A program made the position numbers and the translations under genes. A stretch of DNA of 64,000 bases from Colius striatus (taxonomy: Eukaryota > Chordata > Aves > Coliiformes > Coliidae). Below the pieces are notes generated by a model, which saw nothing but the letters and a program-made list of their open reading frames with translations, had not been told where the DNA came from and did not search any database. Position 1 is the first letter of the stretch, and each line of letters begins with the position of its first letter. Shown in pieces: positions 40,880 to 52,500 of this stretch. The DNA is taken from the NCBI RefSeq assembly GCF_028858725.1, contig NC_084772.1, positions 17,585,548-17,649,547 on the forward strand. The letters run 5' to 3'.

Positions 40880-41087
40880 CTCCCGGCGCTGTGCGCCCGA
40901 GCTGCTGCTGGTTACGCCAGCCCCGCCGCCTGCCTCTCTGCCTCTCCTCGCCTCTGATTCTGCGCACAGCCAGCCCCAAAGCCTGTCATTCTGCAAAACA
41001 CAGTTTACTCAACAGAGAGCGAGTGGGGGAGCGGGAGAGGTGGAGAGAGGGAGACGGCGCGGAGAAGCCCAGTCCCGCAAACCCAGC
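40880..41087 (+). other. CDYL2: CDYL2 5' leader (5' UTR), upstream end uncertain
   Basis: This stretch runs directly into the CDYL2 start codon and contains no ATG, as expected of an efficiently translated leader. Between about 40930 and 41020 it is less CpG-dense than the surrounding island, with a pyrimidine-rich part followed by an AC-rich part, and from 41020 it is purine-rich. The true transcription start cannot be read from sequence; the left boundary is only an estimate. I see no intron inside the leader. Confidence 0.5.
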
Positions 41088-41111
41088 ATGGCTTCAGGGG
41101 ACCTTTACGAG
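41088..41111 (+). CDS. CDYL2: CDYL2 first coding exon (partial gene; residues 1-8)
   Basis: CDYL2 is a nuclear chromatin reader: an N-terminal chromodomain binds methylated histone H3 tails and a C-terminal crotonase-like domain takes part in corepressor complexes. Seen here is an ATG followed by codons for MASGDLYE and then, right after GAG, a splice donor (GAG|GTAGCG) in phase 0. From memory of the family, this octapeptide is the CDYL2 N-terminus; the paralogue CDYL has MASEELYE in the corresponding isoform, which is why I choose CDYL2. The chromodomain (starting VERIVDKR) would be in exon 2, which is not in this window. The start codon has a strong context (A at -3, G at +4) and is the first ATG after position 40465, more than 600 bases upstream. 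The exon is only 24 coding bases, so the identification rests on an exact eight-residue match, the exon break, and the CpG-island setting. Confidence 0.85.
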
Positions 41112-41116
41112 GTAGC

Positions 41117-41150
41117 GGGGGGCCGCGGGGCGGGAGGGCGGCGGGGGGGG
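41117..41150 (+). other. G-quadruplex-prone stretch just after the CDYL2 exon 1 donor
   Basis: Five G-runs (six, four, three, three and eight G) are separated by loops of one to four bases on the coding strand, satisfying the usual G3-loop rule. The first run begins five bases after the intron starts. The structure would be in both the non-template DNA strand and the nascent RNA. Confidence 0.7.
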
Positions 41151-41330
41151 CGCCGGCCGGGGCGCCGCGGAGGGCAGCGCGGGCGCCTGCGGGAGCCGCT
41201 CCGCTCAGTCCTCGTAGTTGCCGAAGAGCGGAGGAAATCGCCGAGGGAAGGGCTGGGGTGGGGGGAAAAGGGCTGGCGTGTGTGCCCGGGGAGAGGGGGA
41301 GGAGGGAGGGATGGAGTGGCTCCTCTCCCT

Positions 41331-41371
41331 TCCCTCTGCCTCTCTCTTTCTCTTTCTCTCTCTTACTTTCC
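41331..41371 (+). repeat. CT-rich pyrimidine tract
   Basis: A roughly 40-base, almost uninterrupted CT-rich tract (TCTCTCTTTCTCTTTCTCTC core) in the first 300 bases of intron 1. It can be read as a simple repeat or as a strong polypyrimidine tract before the AG at 41390-41391. Confidence 0.8.
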
Positions 41372-41391
41372 ATCGGGCTTGATCTTAGCAG

Positions 41392-41495
41392 GCCTTGCAA
41401 GAGAGAAGGAGGAAGGAGTGAAGGAGAGCGAGAGTTAGCGGTAGGATGGGGAGGCGATCGCAGTGTGATGAGCCCGGAGAGTGGAGAAAGTCCAG
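41392..41495 (+). other. Possible alternative exon inside CpG island
   Basis: A long pyrimidine tract (about 41331-41371), a branch-like CTTGAT and the acceptor TCTTAGCAG precede position 41392. A good donor (CAG|GTAAAGT) follows position 41495. The 104-base interval is not a multiple of three. If spliced to CDYL2 exon 1 it would add about nine residues and then hit a TGA, so it could only be a poison exon, a non-coding alternative first exon, or not used at all. Splice signals are seen; use is inference. Confidence 0.2.
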
Positions 41496-41951
41496 GTAAA
41501 GTCATAGGCGCTCTGGACGTGCTGAATGTGCAGATTAGTGCGAAAAAATGCGCCTTGGCGCTGCCAGGAGGCGCAGGGATGGAGGCGGCTCTGCGCCCGC
41601 TGTGCAAAGTGCAGAAGCCGGCGCCAGGTTGCTTCACCTCGCGCCCGGGGTGCCGCGGGGGCGGCGGCCGGGCCGGGCCGGCATCCCCGGCACCACGACG
41701 GGCTGCAAAGTTTGGCGGGGGCCCCGCTCCGGTGGGGCCGCGCGGCCCGGGATGCGAGGTGGGGCGGGCGGCGCCGGCCCCGGCCCCCGCAGCCCGGGAT
41801 GCGGGGATGGGGGATGTCCCGCACCCCCGGCCGCGGCGGCGGCGAGAGCAGCGATGCGTCGGGCGACGGCCGCCCGGTTTCCAGGTCGGGAGGAGGAGAG
41901 AAAAAGGAGCTGGCAGGCAGTGGGCGAGACCCAGCCAAATTTTGACCTCAG

Positions 41952-42073
41952 GCACCCAGTTCTAATGCCCAAACTGAGAACAAGTCTAGCCACTCTTGAT
42001 GTGCTAGAGGAGGAGAAAGCAGAAACTAAAAATGCTAAAGACTGGACCCAGGTGTTTTAAATATCCACCTCTG
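41952..42073 (+). other. Possible alternative exon at the 3' edge of the CpG island
   Basis: This 122-base interval lies between an acceptor-like GACCTCAG and a near-consensus donor (CTG|GTAAGTG). An open frame entering from the CpG island ends inside it. The pyrimidine tract before the acceptor is weak. The interval could be an alternative first or second exon of CDYL2, or a fortuitous donor. Confidence 0.15.
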
Positions 42074-45000
42074 GTAAGTGGAACCAGGGTGGAAGTCTAC
42101 CATTTAAAAAGAAAGGAGCAGGACTGGACATCCTACAGCAGCTCTTGGTCTGGAGCACCTCCTCAGGCGTCGCATTTCCTCATGAAATGGCCATTTGGGT
42201 TGGGGTTGTGTGGAGTGCACGGTTTAAGGGCCAGGACAGAAACGATCACCCTCTAGTTGGAACTGTGTGCTGATGACTAGGTGCTGCTCAAACATCAGGG
42301 TGTGCTTGGAATTGCTGCTGCAGTTAGTTGGGCATGGTTGGACTTTCTTCCTGTCTTTGATGATCCTGATGATCAACTGTAGGGTCTTAAAGTGCAAGAC
42401 ATGGAAGATCTTGCAGTTTTCAGGTAGAGAGTGTTTACTTTGTCATGGTGTTTCAAAGTCTTTCACAAAGGTCATAGTTAAGGGATGACATTACTCTGTT
42501 AGGATTTTATTTTGCTGAGTGGTACACAGACCTTCTTTCAAGCAAACAGCGCTTAGACTCTTCTACATGGTGTTAAATTATCAGAAGCATGTGATGGTTT
42601 GAATAGTATCATTGACCTTTTCGCCACCATTTTGTGGTGTGTTTCATTGTAAGAATATTGCATGTCAGCAGCATTACCATCACAACTCCAGAATAACCAA
42701 CGGGGACTCTGAGAAGAACAACTTTGACCCAAGAAATTTTGTATTAGGGATGCATAGAGGATCTTTGCCTGGTCTTGCCTCAGTTTTCTTCAGATGTTTG
42801 GATTAGCTCTGGAAAGAAATAAAACTAGTGCCTCTTAGGCTAATTGTAGCCATGGCGGTTCAGCTCCTGCTCGTCATTAAAAGTTCCTGCTTTTTGATGA
42901 TCTCGGTCTTACTTGGAAGGTGATGGCATTTGGCAGTTGGATATGGGCTGTGCACTGCGTAATACTGTGTGGCATAGGACTGATGCTGCTCAAGTAGTGA
43001 CCTGGTATGGAGGTGTTCTGTGAGACAGCAGACCTACATCCCAGTCTGCAGTCAATTTAGGGCCACGTTGCTTTGCTGGTGTTTGCATGCATGAATGTGA
43101 ATTGTTAGTATCACGGTTCAAAGCTTCTGAATCACTTCCTTCCTTTGTTACTCCATGTGAACTACTTTTGCTTATCATTGTATAATATGGAAGAATTGTG
43201 TTCACCAGAACAGGTAAGCAGAAGTATGGCTATTCATTGCTTGTTGTGTGAAGTGTGTGGAATATGACCTTCTCAGCTGGTCATGGTGTAAAATTTTCAC
43301 CTACGTGATGGACACATGGGAATAAGTATCTGCAAGGCTTGGATTAGCAATCCATGTACATTTTTTGCATCTCCACCGTGAAGTTCTCCATGGCAGAGGT
43401 CAGAAGAAATGTCTGGAAAGCTGAAGAGTTTGTATGTCTAGTAGTTAGCAAGTGAATAGATTGTAGTAGCTTCATTTAAAAAATGGCTCAGCTTTCCCCC
43501 CCTGCTCCTTCCCATCCCAGAACAACAACTGCATCAAAAGAGGCGCTCGGAGCTGTGATGTCCTACACCAGTTAGCACATGAGATGAAGTGCTTTGTACC
43601 TTCAGAGCTGACACCTCCATTCTTGCTTGGATACATCATTCTCTTCTGTCTTCCTGAACAAGTGAAACATTATGTGGATGGCAGGATGACCATTAAAGAG
43701 TTACATGATTTTTTTAGCTAGAAATATGTTGGGGCTGTTGGTGTAAATAAATAATTTGTGGCTTATGGTGATGTTCCGAAGAGATGCTACACTCCTGATT
43801 CTCCTTGACTCCTCTAGTAATATCCGAGTCCTTCAAGGATTCTTCCTGAACTTCAGCACATAAGACAATAATTACCTCTGCAATTGGGAGTATTTAATGC
43901 TGGCTGCAAAATTATTTTTGATAAAGCTAATCGTGATCTAGGAGCCGTGATAAGGCACATTGAAAAGTACAGGCTGTATTATCTACACTCACTTCTCATA
44001 TTTTGATGGCACTCAAGAAGCTTAGGCATAACATTTTCAGTTTGGGAAATAGATGTGCACATTTCTCCTGTCAGATCATTTTCTACTGTTACTTTTTTTA
44101 AAAACAGTTTTTCAACCTTCTAAACTTTAAGATAAATTCTTTTACTGTCTTTATGTTGAGGCAAAATAGGATCACAGCCAATATAACCTCAGTGTTTGGT
44201 TAACTAGGTGCCTTTTTTCTAGTTAGAAAAGGCTTTTAATCACCTGAAATACATCCTATTGTATTTCTCTCAGGACTGTGAAATAAGTACCAATTTATTC
44301 TAGAAGCAAAAGAACATCCATTGGGAATTCTGTGTTTACTGGCAGTCAGTTCTAGATTTGTGTATTAGAACCAAGACACTTTACATCCAATGAGAGTTGC
44401 TTCCATTATATGATAGAAGATGGGTGTTAGTCTCCAAGCAGTTTTTTTTTTCCTTTCACAGTAAGGAATGCAGTATAAATTTCAGTGTAATTCTCAGGCT
44501 ATATAAAATACTAGTTTGGCTTTACTTGACTTTCATGTGCTTATGACTCCAAGAGTCATGGACTATTCCCCTTTTTTTTTTCCTCTCTCATAAGAGGTAA
44601 CCTGTTAAATATTAGACTATGGGCATATTTCTTAGAAATAACAAACTGAAAATAAAGGATTTGACAAAACAGTATTCACAGTGGCCTTCAGAAAAGCAGC
44701 CTTGTTTTGTTTTATGATACGATGGGTTGACAGGAAATCCTTGTTAATTTTGGTAACAGACAGACAGGGTAGTGTATTTGCTCTTAAATACTAAGTTGGT
44801 CAATTCACATTAAAGTTGTCAGTAATTTGAAGTAATATTTTGTGTTTTCCGTGTATAATTGAGTTCTCACATCACCTCAACCCACACAGTTATCTCCCAA
44901 AGGTTTTAGTGTCAGAAGTATATGAGATGGCTTTAGAGGAGCAAAAATTTCAATGTGAACAGTGCACCTGACTTTATTTTTCTTAGCACCAAGCATTCTG

Positions 45001-48000
45001 TTTACTGCAATAAAATTCCACTTTATTGATGAATATGTGAATAAGTTATCTATCATAGAGGTGTTCATGAAGCTGCCTTTGATGCTTGTTATTTGATTTC
45101 ATATTTGGGAGGGTTATATACAATGAACACAATTAGACATTAGGGTCAGTGACGTAGAAGTCTAAAGTCTTACTTTAACATTATGTCAGATTATATTAAA
45201 ACATCTTAAGTGATCTAAAGATTATAGATAAACTTCTGAAGGAGACTGTTGCATGCACATATTTCTGCATCATAATAATAAAATCAGTCTTTAAAATGTG
45301 GTAGGTTTTGCACTAAAGTAGTGGGTTTTGTGGAAAAAGTGGCATCTTCTCACTAAGATGATATAAAGCCCATAGATGGGAGGCTTGTCCACCGTAGTGA
45401 CAGGCTTCAATTAAATCTGTCTATTTATGTAGCTGTGTAAGAAAGAGCTCCTGTGATCCACCAGAAAGATAATGTACTTCCAGCTGGGTTACAGCATCTT
45501 CCATTTATACCTGCACTCAGGTACCAGCAAAGCCAAAACTTGAAGATAATAATGGCACCGTTTGGCCTGCTGTGTCTGTTACATGTGGAGACAGGCACAT
45601 CAGAGGGAACACAGCTGAACTTCTGAATGCTAGGGTTGCTTTGCAGATGCAGAGTTTAGAAAATAGTCTTTGTTTCACAAAGTGAGGAAATGCAAGTTAT
45701 TTGAGCATCATGGCTTTCCATCTTGCATCTCTTTCAATGGAGTCACTTTTTAGGAGAGACACGTGCTGAAACCTGCTTATTGTACTGGAAAAGCAGCAAT
45801 CTCTTTTTAAAGTATCTCACACATGTATTTCTAAGACAGAGGTGACCTGCAAGAAGATGTTATATTTAAGTAAACATCAGAATTGCCCAACTTAAGCCAA
45901 CTTCCTTATTGATATAACAGTTCCATGATGAAGAGATCAGACTGATTTCAAAAGGAAAAACAATGACTTCAAGTAGGATCTGGAGAATCTTGAAGAGAGT
46001 TAAGCACCTACTCCTGTAGAATGGCAAGCTATGAGTGCAGTGCTGCTTCAGTAATATGGGGCTTGTTCCCACCAGCAAGTGTCCAGTCATCTGTAAAGTA
46101 ACACCTTTTTTCTTTTTAGTGGAAAAGCTAAGCTTTGTTAACAAGTATTTTGAATAATTAGCTATTTCTCTATACATTGTCATTGAACTATTATCAAAGT
46201 CAGCTTTTAGAAGACAGCTGTCCCGAAGTAAGGTAAACGGTGAGCAAGAATACCCTCAGTTGGTAGAAGTCTGATGAAAGTTTTGAGGACTGTATTCCAA
46301 ATTAGGTGTGATTTGTAGTGCAGACAGTATTCTTTAATCCTAAAGTAAGCAATCATCTGGAGAAGAGAGGTGTAAAGCCAATAGCAAAGTGTTAACCCGA
46401 GGTCCCCTCTGCCCAGGTCCTGTAGTTTGCTAATTTAAAGATCCTGAATGAGTTTCAAAAGTGTAACTGGATAACTTGAGCGATATTCATTATCTCACTA
46501 AGAAATTCCAGTATCGAGCTGCATATGGAACATTACAAGGCACATAATGACTGTCTTGTTTACCTACAACGTCACTCTGTTACCACTATTTCAACTTCCT
46601 CATTACACTGTAAACTGCTTGGCGTATTTTGGGATACTGAGCACCAGTTGATTTCTTATGTGTGCTATGGTTTTGTTACAATCTTGATGAAGTGCTTTAT
46701 CTGGATCAAGGGTAGTTTATCTCAAGGTACACATCATACCCATAGTCCTGCTTGAAAGGACTGCTGAAAATATATTCTCTGTCACTCTCCAAAGCCTAAA
46801 CCTTTGCAGTGGAGATTTTCCCACCACCAAAGACTTTGACCTGAACATGCCTCTCTTTGTTGTCCAGGTTCAGTGCTCGTACCTTTCCAAAGATTAAAAT
46901 GACATACATTTCTGTAACGCCCTCTGAATGACTAATACGATGCTTTACTTTGGGTTGGTCTTTGATTCAAAATTAAAACCCAGCAATAAAGTCATTGTTT
47001 AGTAATTGTTTCTGAAAGTTAAACTATTTAGAGAGAGACAGTTACAATAATGGCAAAATTTAAATGTGGTCTAATATTGAAAGAAATTGGCTAATTATTT
47101 TTGTTAACTCAATGGAGTAATTGTGATGGCCAGCTATGCTGTAAATAGCATTTCTTTGTCCATTCATTTGACTTTTAGCAGCATTACAGTTTCTTGGCTC
47201 TACATTTTCATCAGTGCAATCCCTTTTTGTTGTTTCTCCTTACCCATATACTTTTCAGACTATTTCTGAAGCACGTTTTATGGCACTAACAAAAAAACCC
47301 AATTAAATAAACTGTTCCTTGTGTTTAAACTATTAGAACAATGTAATATATCAAACAATTTAAAGTGTGATATTTGCAATGTAGGGTAATTAGTGGTGGA
47401 GTATGTCAGTGCCGCCTTGCTTTACATTTATGCAAATAAGAACATTCTGGTTTTGACAAAAGGAAAATTGTCCTTTTGGCCTGTTGAGTAACAGTATCAC
47501 ACTCTTTGTTTATTATCAACACAATATAGCAAAGCTGACAGAAAATGCACTTAAATCTGTTTTCTTCTATTACACCAAAAAAAATAGTAGATTCTGATAC
47601 TATTTCAATACTAGCCCATCAGTCATAATATAAAATACTGCTGCAAAACTATTGGGGTTCTAGAAACTTTCACAATAAGTTGATATGATCAACTTGTGTA
47701 GGAACAAAATTTTCTTGTGGGTTACCAAACAAGGGGAAATAGGTTGTCTCTTGCAGAAATGTAAACGGTAGCAGCAGGATTGGTAGACTACAACAAAACA
47801 GCAAAGCAAAAACAGTATTGGAAACATGTGTCAGAAAAGACACTTTTCTTTGAAAATGGCAGTTGCTCCACTTGAGCTTTGCTAGAATGCTTATAGAAAA
47901 CTGGCACAAAACTCACAACATGTACCTTTGGAGGGGCAAAACAGGAGCAATAAGGGTATTTTCTTCCATAATGTGCTTCACTGCACCAAGTTAGATTTTG

Positions 48001-48059
48001 TAGGGTTTATCTGAAATGATCTTATAATAATGTAATCACTTACATATGCTCAGCACCCA
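42074..48059. other. CDYL2 intron 1, unique AT-rich DNA
   Basis: No coding exon or repeat recognised. The stretch 46960-47240 is rich in TAATT and ATTTGCAT-like homeodomain or POU-like motifs and could hold a conserved enhancer, but that cannot be judged without other species. Confidence 0.5.
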
Positions 48060-49566
48060 ATGGATTAAGACAGGATACAAGGGACTACAGACCATTAAGT
48101 CTGAGCTCCATTGCACACAAATTAGTAGCACCTATAAAAAGATATAGACTGAGCAGAACACATCCTGGTTTGGAGAAGAGTTAACATGCGTTTTTAGAGG
48201 AAAGGCACATCTCACAAAACTCTTAGCCAATACATGAATAAGAATGGCTCTGATTGGTGTAAATGGATTCTCAAAAAACCCTGTAAGATGCCACAGGTGC
48301 AGCTGCTAATGAAACAAATCTGTCATCCAGAACAGTTGGTCATCTCTTAGACTACCTGGTTCACAAAGGGGAAGCAATGAAGGGTGGCTATGACAGAATT
48401 TCCAGAGGTCAATACTGGGACCTGTGTTGTACAACAGCGTCCTCAGTTATTGGAAAATAATCACATTTACTGCTGATAACTTACAGATTATTAGCATTGT
48501 CAAGAGCAAAGTTGACAATGAAGAGCTAGATGAGGGCAGCTGAAATACACTGTTTATAGATGCAAGCTAATGATCAAAGGGAAGATAATCCTGACTATAT
48601 AGGCATAACAATGAGCCCTGAAGAAGCCGTTACTGTTCAGGAGAGATCTTGGAATCATTGTGGAAAGTTTTTGGGTGTGTCTACATTAGTATTTTAATTT
48701 GGATCAGGTGCATGCTTTTGAAGTGAATCTCCCAGTGATCCTCATTTACCACACCTCCAGTTACATCACAGAACTGTCCTGGAGAGCAGTGACCGTACTC
48801 TCTTCATTTGAAGCTAAACCCTAAAATGTGTTCCCACTCCTCATGGGTGTCCAGTCCATGGGACCAGACAGTGTTTACTGAGGTAAACCTCAGGCAAAGA
48901 GGATTTTGCATGTTATTTAAAAAGCAACTGAGAATGAAATGAGAGATGATCACCATGGTGTCCCTGGGGAATGCCACTGTGCTTCCACATCTGCAGTACT
49001 GCAGCCAGTTCCAGAAGAACACAGAACTACAGGTAATGCAGACAAAGGGCAATAGGGTGTTGCACGGTATGGAATGGTTGTCCGTGAAAACACACCTTGT
49101 GACAACTTTCTGGCTGGCAGAAGAAGTGATCAAGGAAGATATGAATGGTATGGAAAAGACAAATGAGGGATGATTAGTTAACTCAGTGATGAATGCTACT
49201 TCTCATTGCGCAAGAAAAGGCATGCAGCAAATGAAAAGATCAGGCAAAGGACGGAGACAAAGGGAGTTCTTCTTCACAGTAGTTAAATCTTGGAACTTGT
49301 TGCCATGGGATGTTGTGGAAGTCAGAACTGTAAATGGTTTCAAAGAAGAGTGAAACAGTTTCTTGGTGGATAGATTCCTTTATACTTTTCAGCACACAAA
49401 AATCTTTAAACTGCTAATCACCAGAAGCTAGAAGGGTAGAGCAAGGGCAGCTCTTACTTGACAGATGCTGTTTCCTAAGCATCCACTACTAATTTCTATT
49501 AGAACATACAACATGTTGAGCTAAGTGGACCTTTAGTCTGACCTCGTATGGCAGTTCTTAGTTTTG
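48060..49566 (+). mobile_element. Long old CR1 LINE copy (about 1.5 kb, from within the RT domain to the 3' end)
   Basis: The sense strand follows an amniote-wide CR1 type through most of its 3' half. It begins with GGGACTACAGACCATTAAGT (an RT-region landmark) and continues through ATACTGGGACCTGTGTTGTA, GAGATCTTGGAATCATTGTG, TGGAACTTGTTGCCATGGGA and ATGTTGTGGAAGTCAGAACT. It ends with the tail TAAGTGGACCTTTAGTCTGA ... GTATGGCAGTTCTTA. Family knowledge says this tail type is shared with turtles and crocodilians, implying an old insertion. The copy is crowded with stops and small indels and is inactive. It is the longest repeat in the window and lies inside CDYL2 intron 1. Confidence 0.85.
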
Positions 49567-52500
49567 TACTCACGACAGTCATTAAACAAACAGAGGTATT
49601 GACTAAGATGTTGATACGGTCTGCAGAGATCACAAACATAGTTGCCTTGCAAGTTGTATTCTGGTATTCTAATTGCTAATCATTGTCAATTAGTATCCTT
49701 GCAAACTAAAGAACAAATCAGCAACATTCCCGAGGCACAAAAAGTCTGTTTCTGTTTTAGAAACCTCACAGCCTAGACTTCTAACAAGATGCAACAGGTG
49801 GTAAGGAGCAAACAAAAGAGTAGAAGAAGGGAGGAGGTGATGAAGTAACACTGAATCAAACATGCATAATAAAAATGAAGCTTTGGCTCTTTGCCGTAGC
49901 TGTGGCTAATAACTGGGGTAAAGGGGATAAACTAGAGAACATTTGAGTAAATGCATGGGATGAGGCAAATGATCAAGTCAGTATTATTAGAAAGTTATAT
50001 TAATGTAATAAAATGTTTCTGATGAACAAAACCAGCTTTCTTCCACTTCCATGAGAAAAGCATTTCAGCATCTCAAACCATTTATGCACAGCTTTTCTGT
50101 ATTTACATTTTTGGATGGTTTTCATGTGCTTCCTTAATGCTGTTCAGGGTTGTTAATACACATTTATCAATCTTTAAAGGCCTTACCTGATTAGACATTA
50201 AAAAACCACAACCTTACCAAACCCATCTCAAGTAGCTTCTGTGTTGGGTTTTTCTCAGAAATGGTGATTGCTAATATAGTGAAATAGAAGCAGTCTGATT
50301 TCTAACCAACCAGCTCAACTTCCCAAATTCTTTCACACATACAAAATCAACTTTTTTTGACATCACTGTGCAGCCACTGCAATGAGCAGTGCTTTTGTAA
50401 ACCGTTCCCTGATGCCATGCTAACATTAACGAAGGAGTGAGCTTTGCTTTTGTGTCTTATTACAGAGAGATATTGCAAAATCAAGCGTGACGTTACATAG
50501 GCTTCTTTAAAAGACTACTTTGTGAAATTTGCTTTACTCTGCTCATGGACTTTCCTTTAAACATCATGAAATTTGCTATAATAATATTTTTGAAACTGCT
50601 AAACCATCTGTGTTTTTGGAGAAGAGACTGTTTTACAAAATACAAATCACATTATTGCATTAACGCACTCAGAAATCTCTTTGCGGTAGGTGTCAGGTGT
50701 TTTAGGACAGGAAATCTGACAGGAAAGGTGCTGCTGGGGAATTGCTGCTCACTACAGTTCACATGGAAGGAAAACACACTAATGCTTACTGGGCTCCTAA
50801 GTGGACTTTGAGACTCTTTAGACTGCAAAGATGTTGGTCACAAAGTTTTTGGGGAGTGAATGTAAGAGTTCAGTAGTGGACTCCGGTGCAAATGTGAATG
50901 CAGGAATTTGACACAGGATAAGACCTTTGATAAGAAGTACTTGAACTTGTCTCTACCTAAGCAGAGGAAGTAGCAACATTTTAGGTTCAGCCAGGGTATA
51001 ACAGTGTATCTTCAAAATAAACAGGAGTATGATTCAAGTATCAAAATCCATACAGGGAAGGAGGATGGAGGCTTTCTGGATCCCAAATCAAGTACTAGAA
51101 ATTACAGAGAAATCTACATCCATGTACTAAAACACCTTCACATGACTCCAGGGGAAATAACCTGGAAATTCTGGGTGGAATAAACATTGGCTGATAGGGG
51201 CAATTAAAACTTTGCAGTTAAACTGCAGTAACTGGAAGCAAGACTTGTGGGTGCACAAAATTAACCTTTTCACAACCTAGAAATGTGAAAAGTTGAAAGG
51301 CAGCTTCCACCCCTGTGAAATTAAACATGATTTTATTCTGTGCTGAAATGTCAGAACCAATGTACTGTAACAGTCAGATGGTAGAGATGATGAGGAATTT
51401 GACAGTGTTTTTTCAAGTAGTCACTATTCTATACCTAATACTTCTATATGCTGCTGATTAATACATAATAGTGTACAGTATCTATATACTCAGCAAAACA
51501 GACCACAGTACGGAAACAGTAATAAAAGTAACAGGAAACTGAACGAAGTAATAGGTATCAGGTTTGTCTTTTTGGCAGAAGAGTTGAATTTTTTATTTAT
51601 TTGTTTGTTTTCACAGTGGAAGTGCAAAATGGCTGATTTTCGGTCTCATGTATAAAAACAAAGTGTGACACACGCAAACAAAAAATAGACAATTCAGACT
51701 GCAAAGCTTAGTAACACTGAATGTTCCCATCACTTACCTTTATGGCCTGGTAATATCTTCTGCACAGTAGAAGCCCTGACCATTTGTGCACTGATGATGC
51801 ACGAAAGATGCAGCAGAAACTCTGGAGAAAGCTGGGTCTGATGATGTATTTTTACATATACCAAGGCAATAGTGGCTCTTTTGCTTTACACTCACAGAAA
51901 CACTTATGTTTCTTAATGAAATAAAAAGGGTGAGGCCTTTAGCCAGCTTTTGTGGCTCTCTCACTGCCACATGTTATTTGGCTCTTGGAGTCAAAAATGG
52001 CAGTCATCAATTAACTGTGGCAACTGGGGGTCTGTCATAGCAAAATTGTTTGGCATCACAGGGCTGAGCAATGCCTTTGGAGCTCAGGTGATTTGGATCA
52101 GCTTCTTCCTCTAACTTCCCTTTAGTTTAGGACCTGCTGAGACCTAAGACTGCTCGGAGGCCTTCAGAAGGAGAATCATCCCTCACCCTCTTGCCATCTT
52201 TACGGTGCCTTTCCCACGAGCAGGCAATGGCTTCCATTGCCTTTCCCATTCACTGGCCTGCACTTGCATCAGATGACGAAGCAGGAGTGCCAAGGCAGCC
52301 TTGTCATCTCTCCCTGCTGACTAAGGCCTACGCAAACAGTATGTTGTATGACATTCATCAAGTGGATCAAGATAACAATAATTCCAAGCTCCAAAAAGGC
52401 ACTCTCTTTTTTTTTCCACCGTATACATCACAGGCTTTGGATTATTTTCTTCGTCCATCCTTTGTTACACTGGTTGATAGAATGCACTGTCATGAAAGAA

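Larger units (their letters stand above)
40380..41960 (+). promoter_or_regulatory. CDYL2: CpG island with CDYL2 promoter
   Basis: A sharp change from AT-rich intergenic DNA to about 1.6 kb of GC-rich, CpG-dense sequence surrounds CDYL2 exon 1. It contains many GC-box-like GGGCGG motifs, a 16-G run (40692-40707), and a pyrimidine-rich tract (about 41331-41371). An AT-rich block of TATTTATTT-type sequence (40613-40648) interrupts it about 440 bases before the ATG. CpG-island promoters usually use dispersed start sites, so the AT block need not act as a TATA box. The long open frames seen on both strands here, up to 316 codons, follow from GC bias and are not taken as genes. Confidence 0.85.

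Noticed and set aside
41040..41438. 132-codon frame containing MASGDLYE, with a possible earlier start at 41040
   Set aside because: The earlier start is GTG, not used for ordinary vertebrate initiation, and after codon 8 of CDYL2 the frame reads through the splice donor into intron.
41468..41495. Alternative CDYL2 start (ATG AGC CCG GAG ...) spliced at CAG|GTAAAGT
   Set aside because: The 28 bases from this ATG leave phase 1, whereas the CDYL2 exon 2 frame needs phase 0, so no in-frame CDYL2 protein would result.
41005..41955. 316-codon minus-strand open frame across the CpG island, with further long frames on both strands (40321-41115, 41258-41965, 41548-42060)
   Set aside because: GC-rich DNA has few stop codons; the translations are Pro/Arg/Gly/Ala-rich, overlap each other on both strands and the real CDYL2 exon, and resemble no protein.
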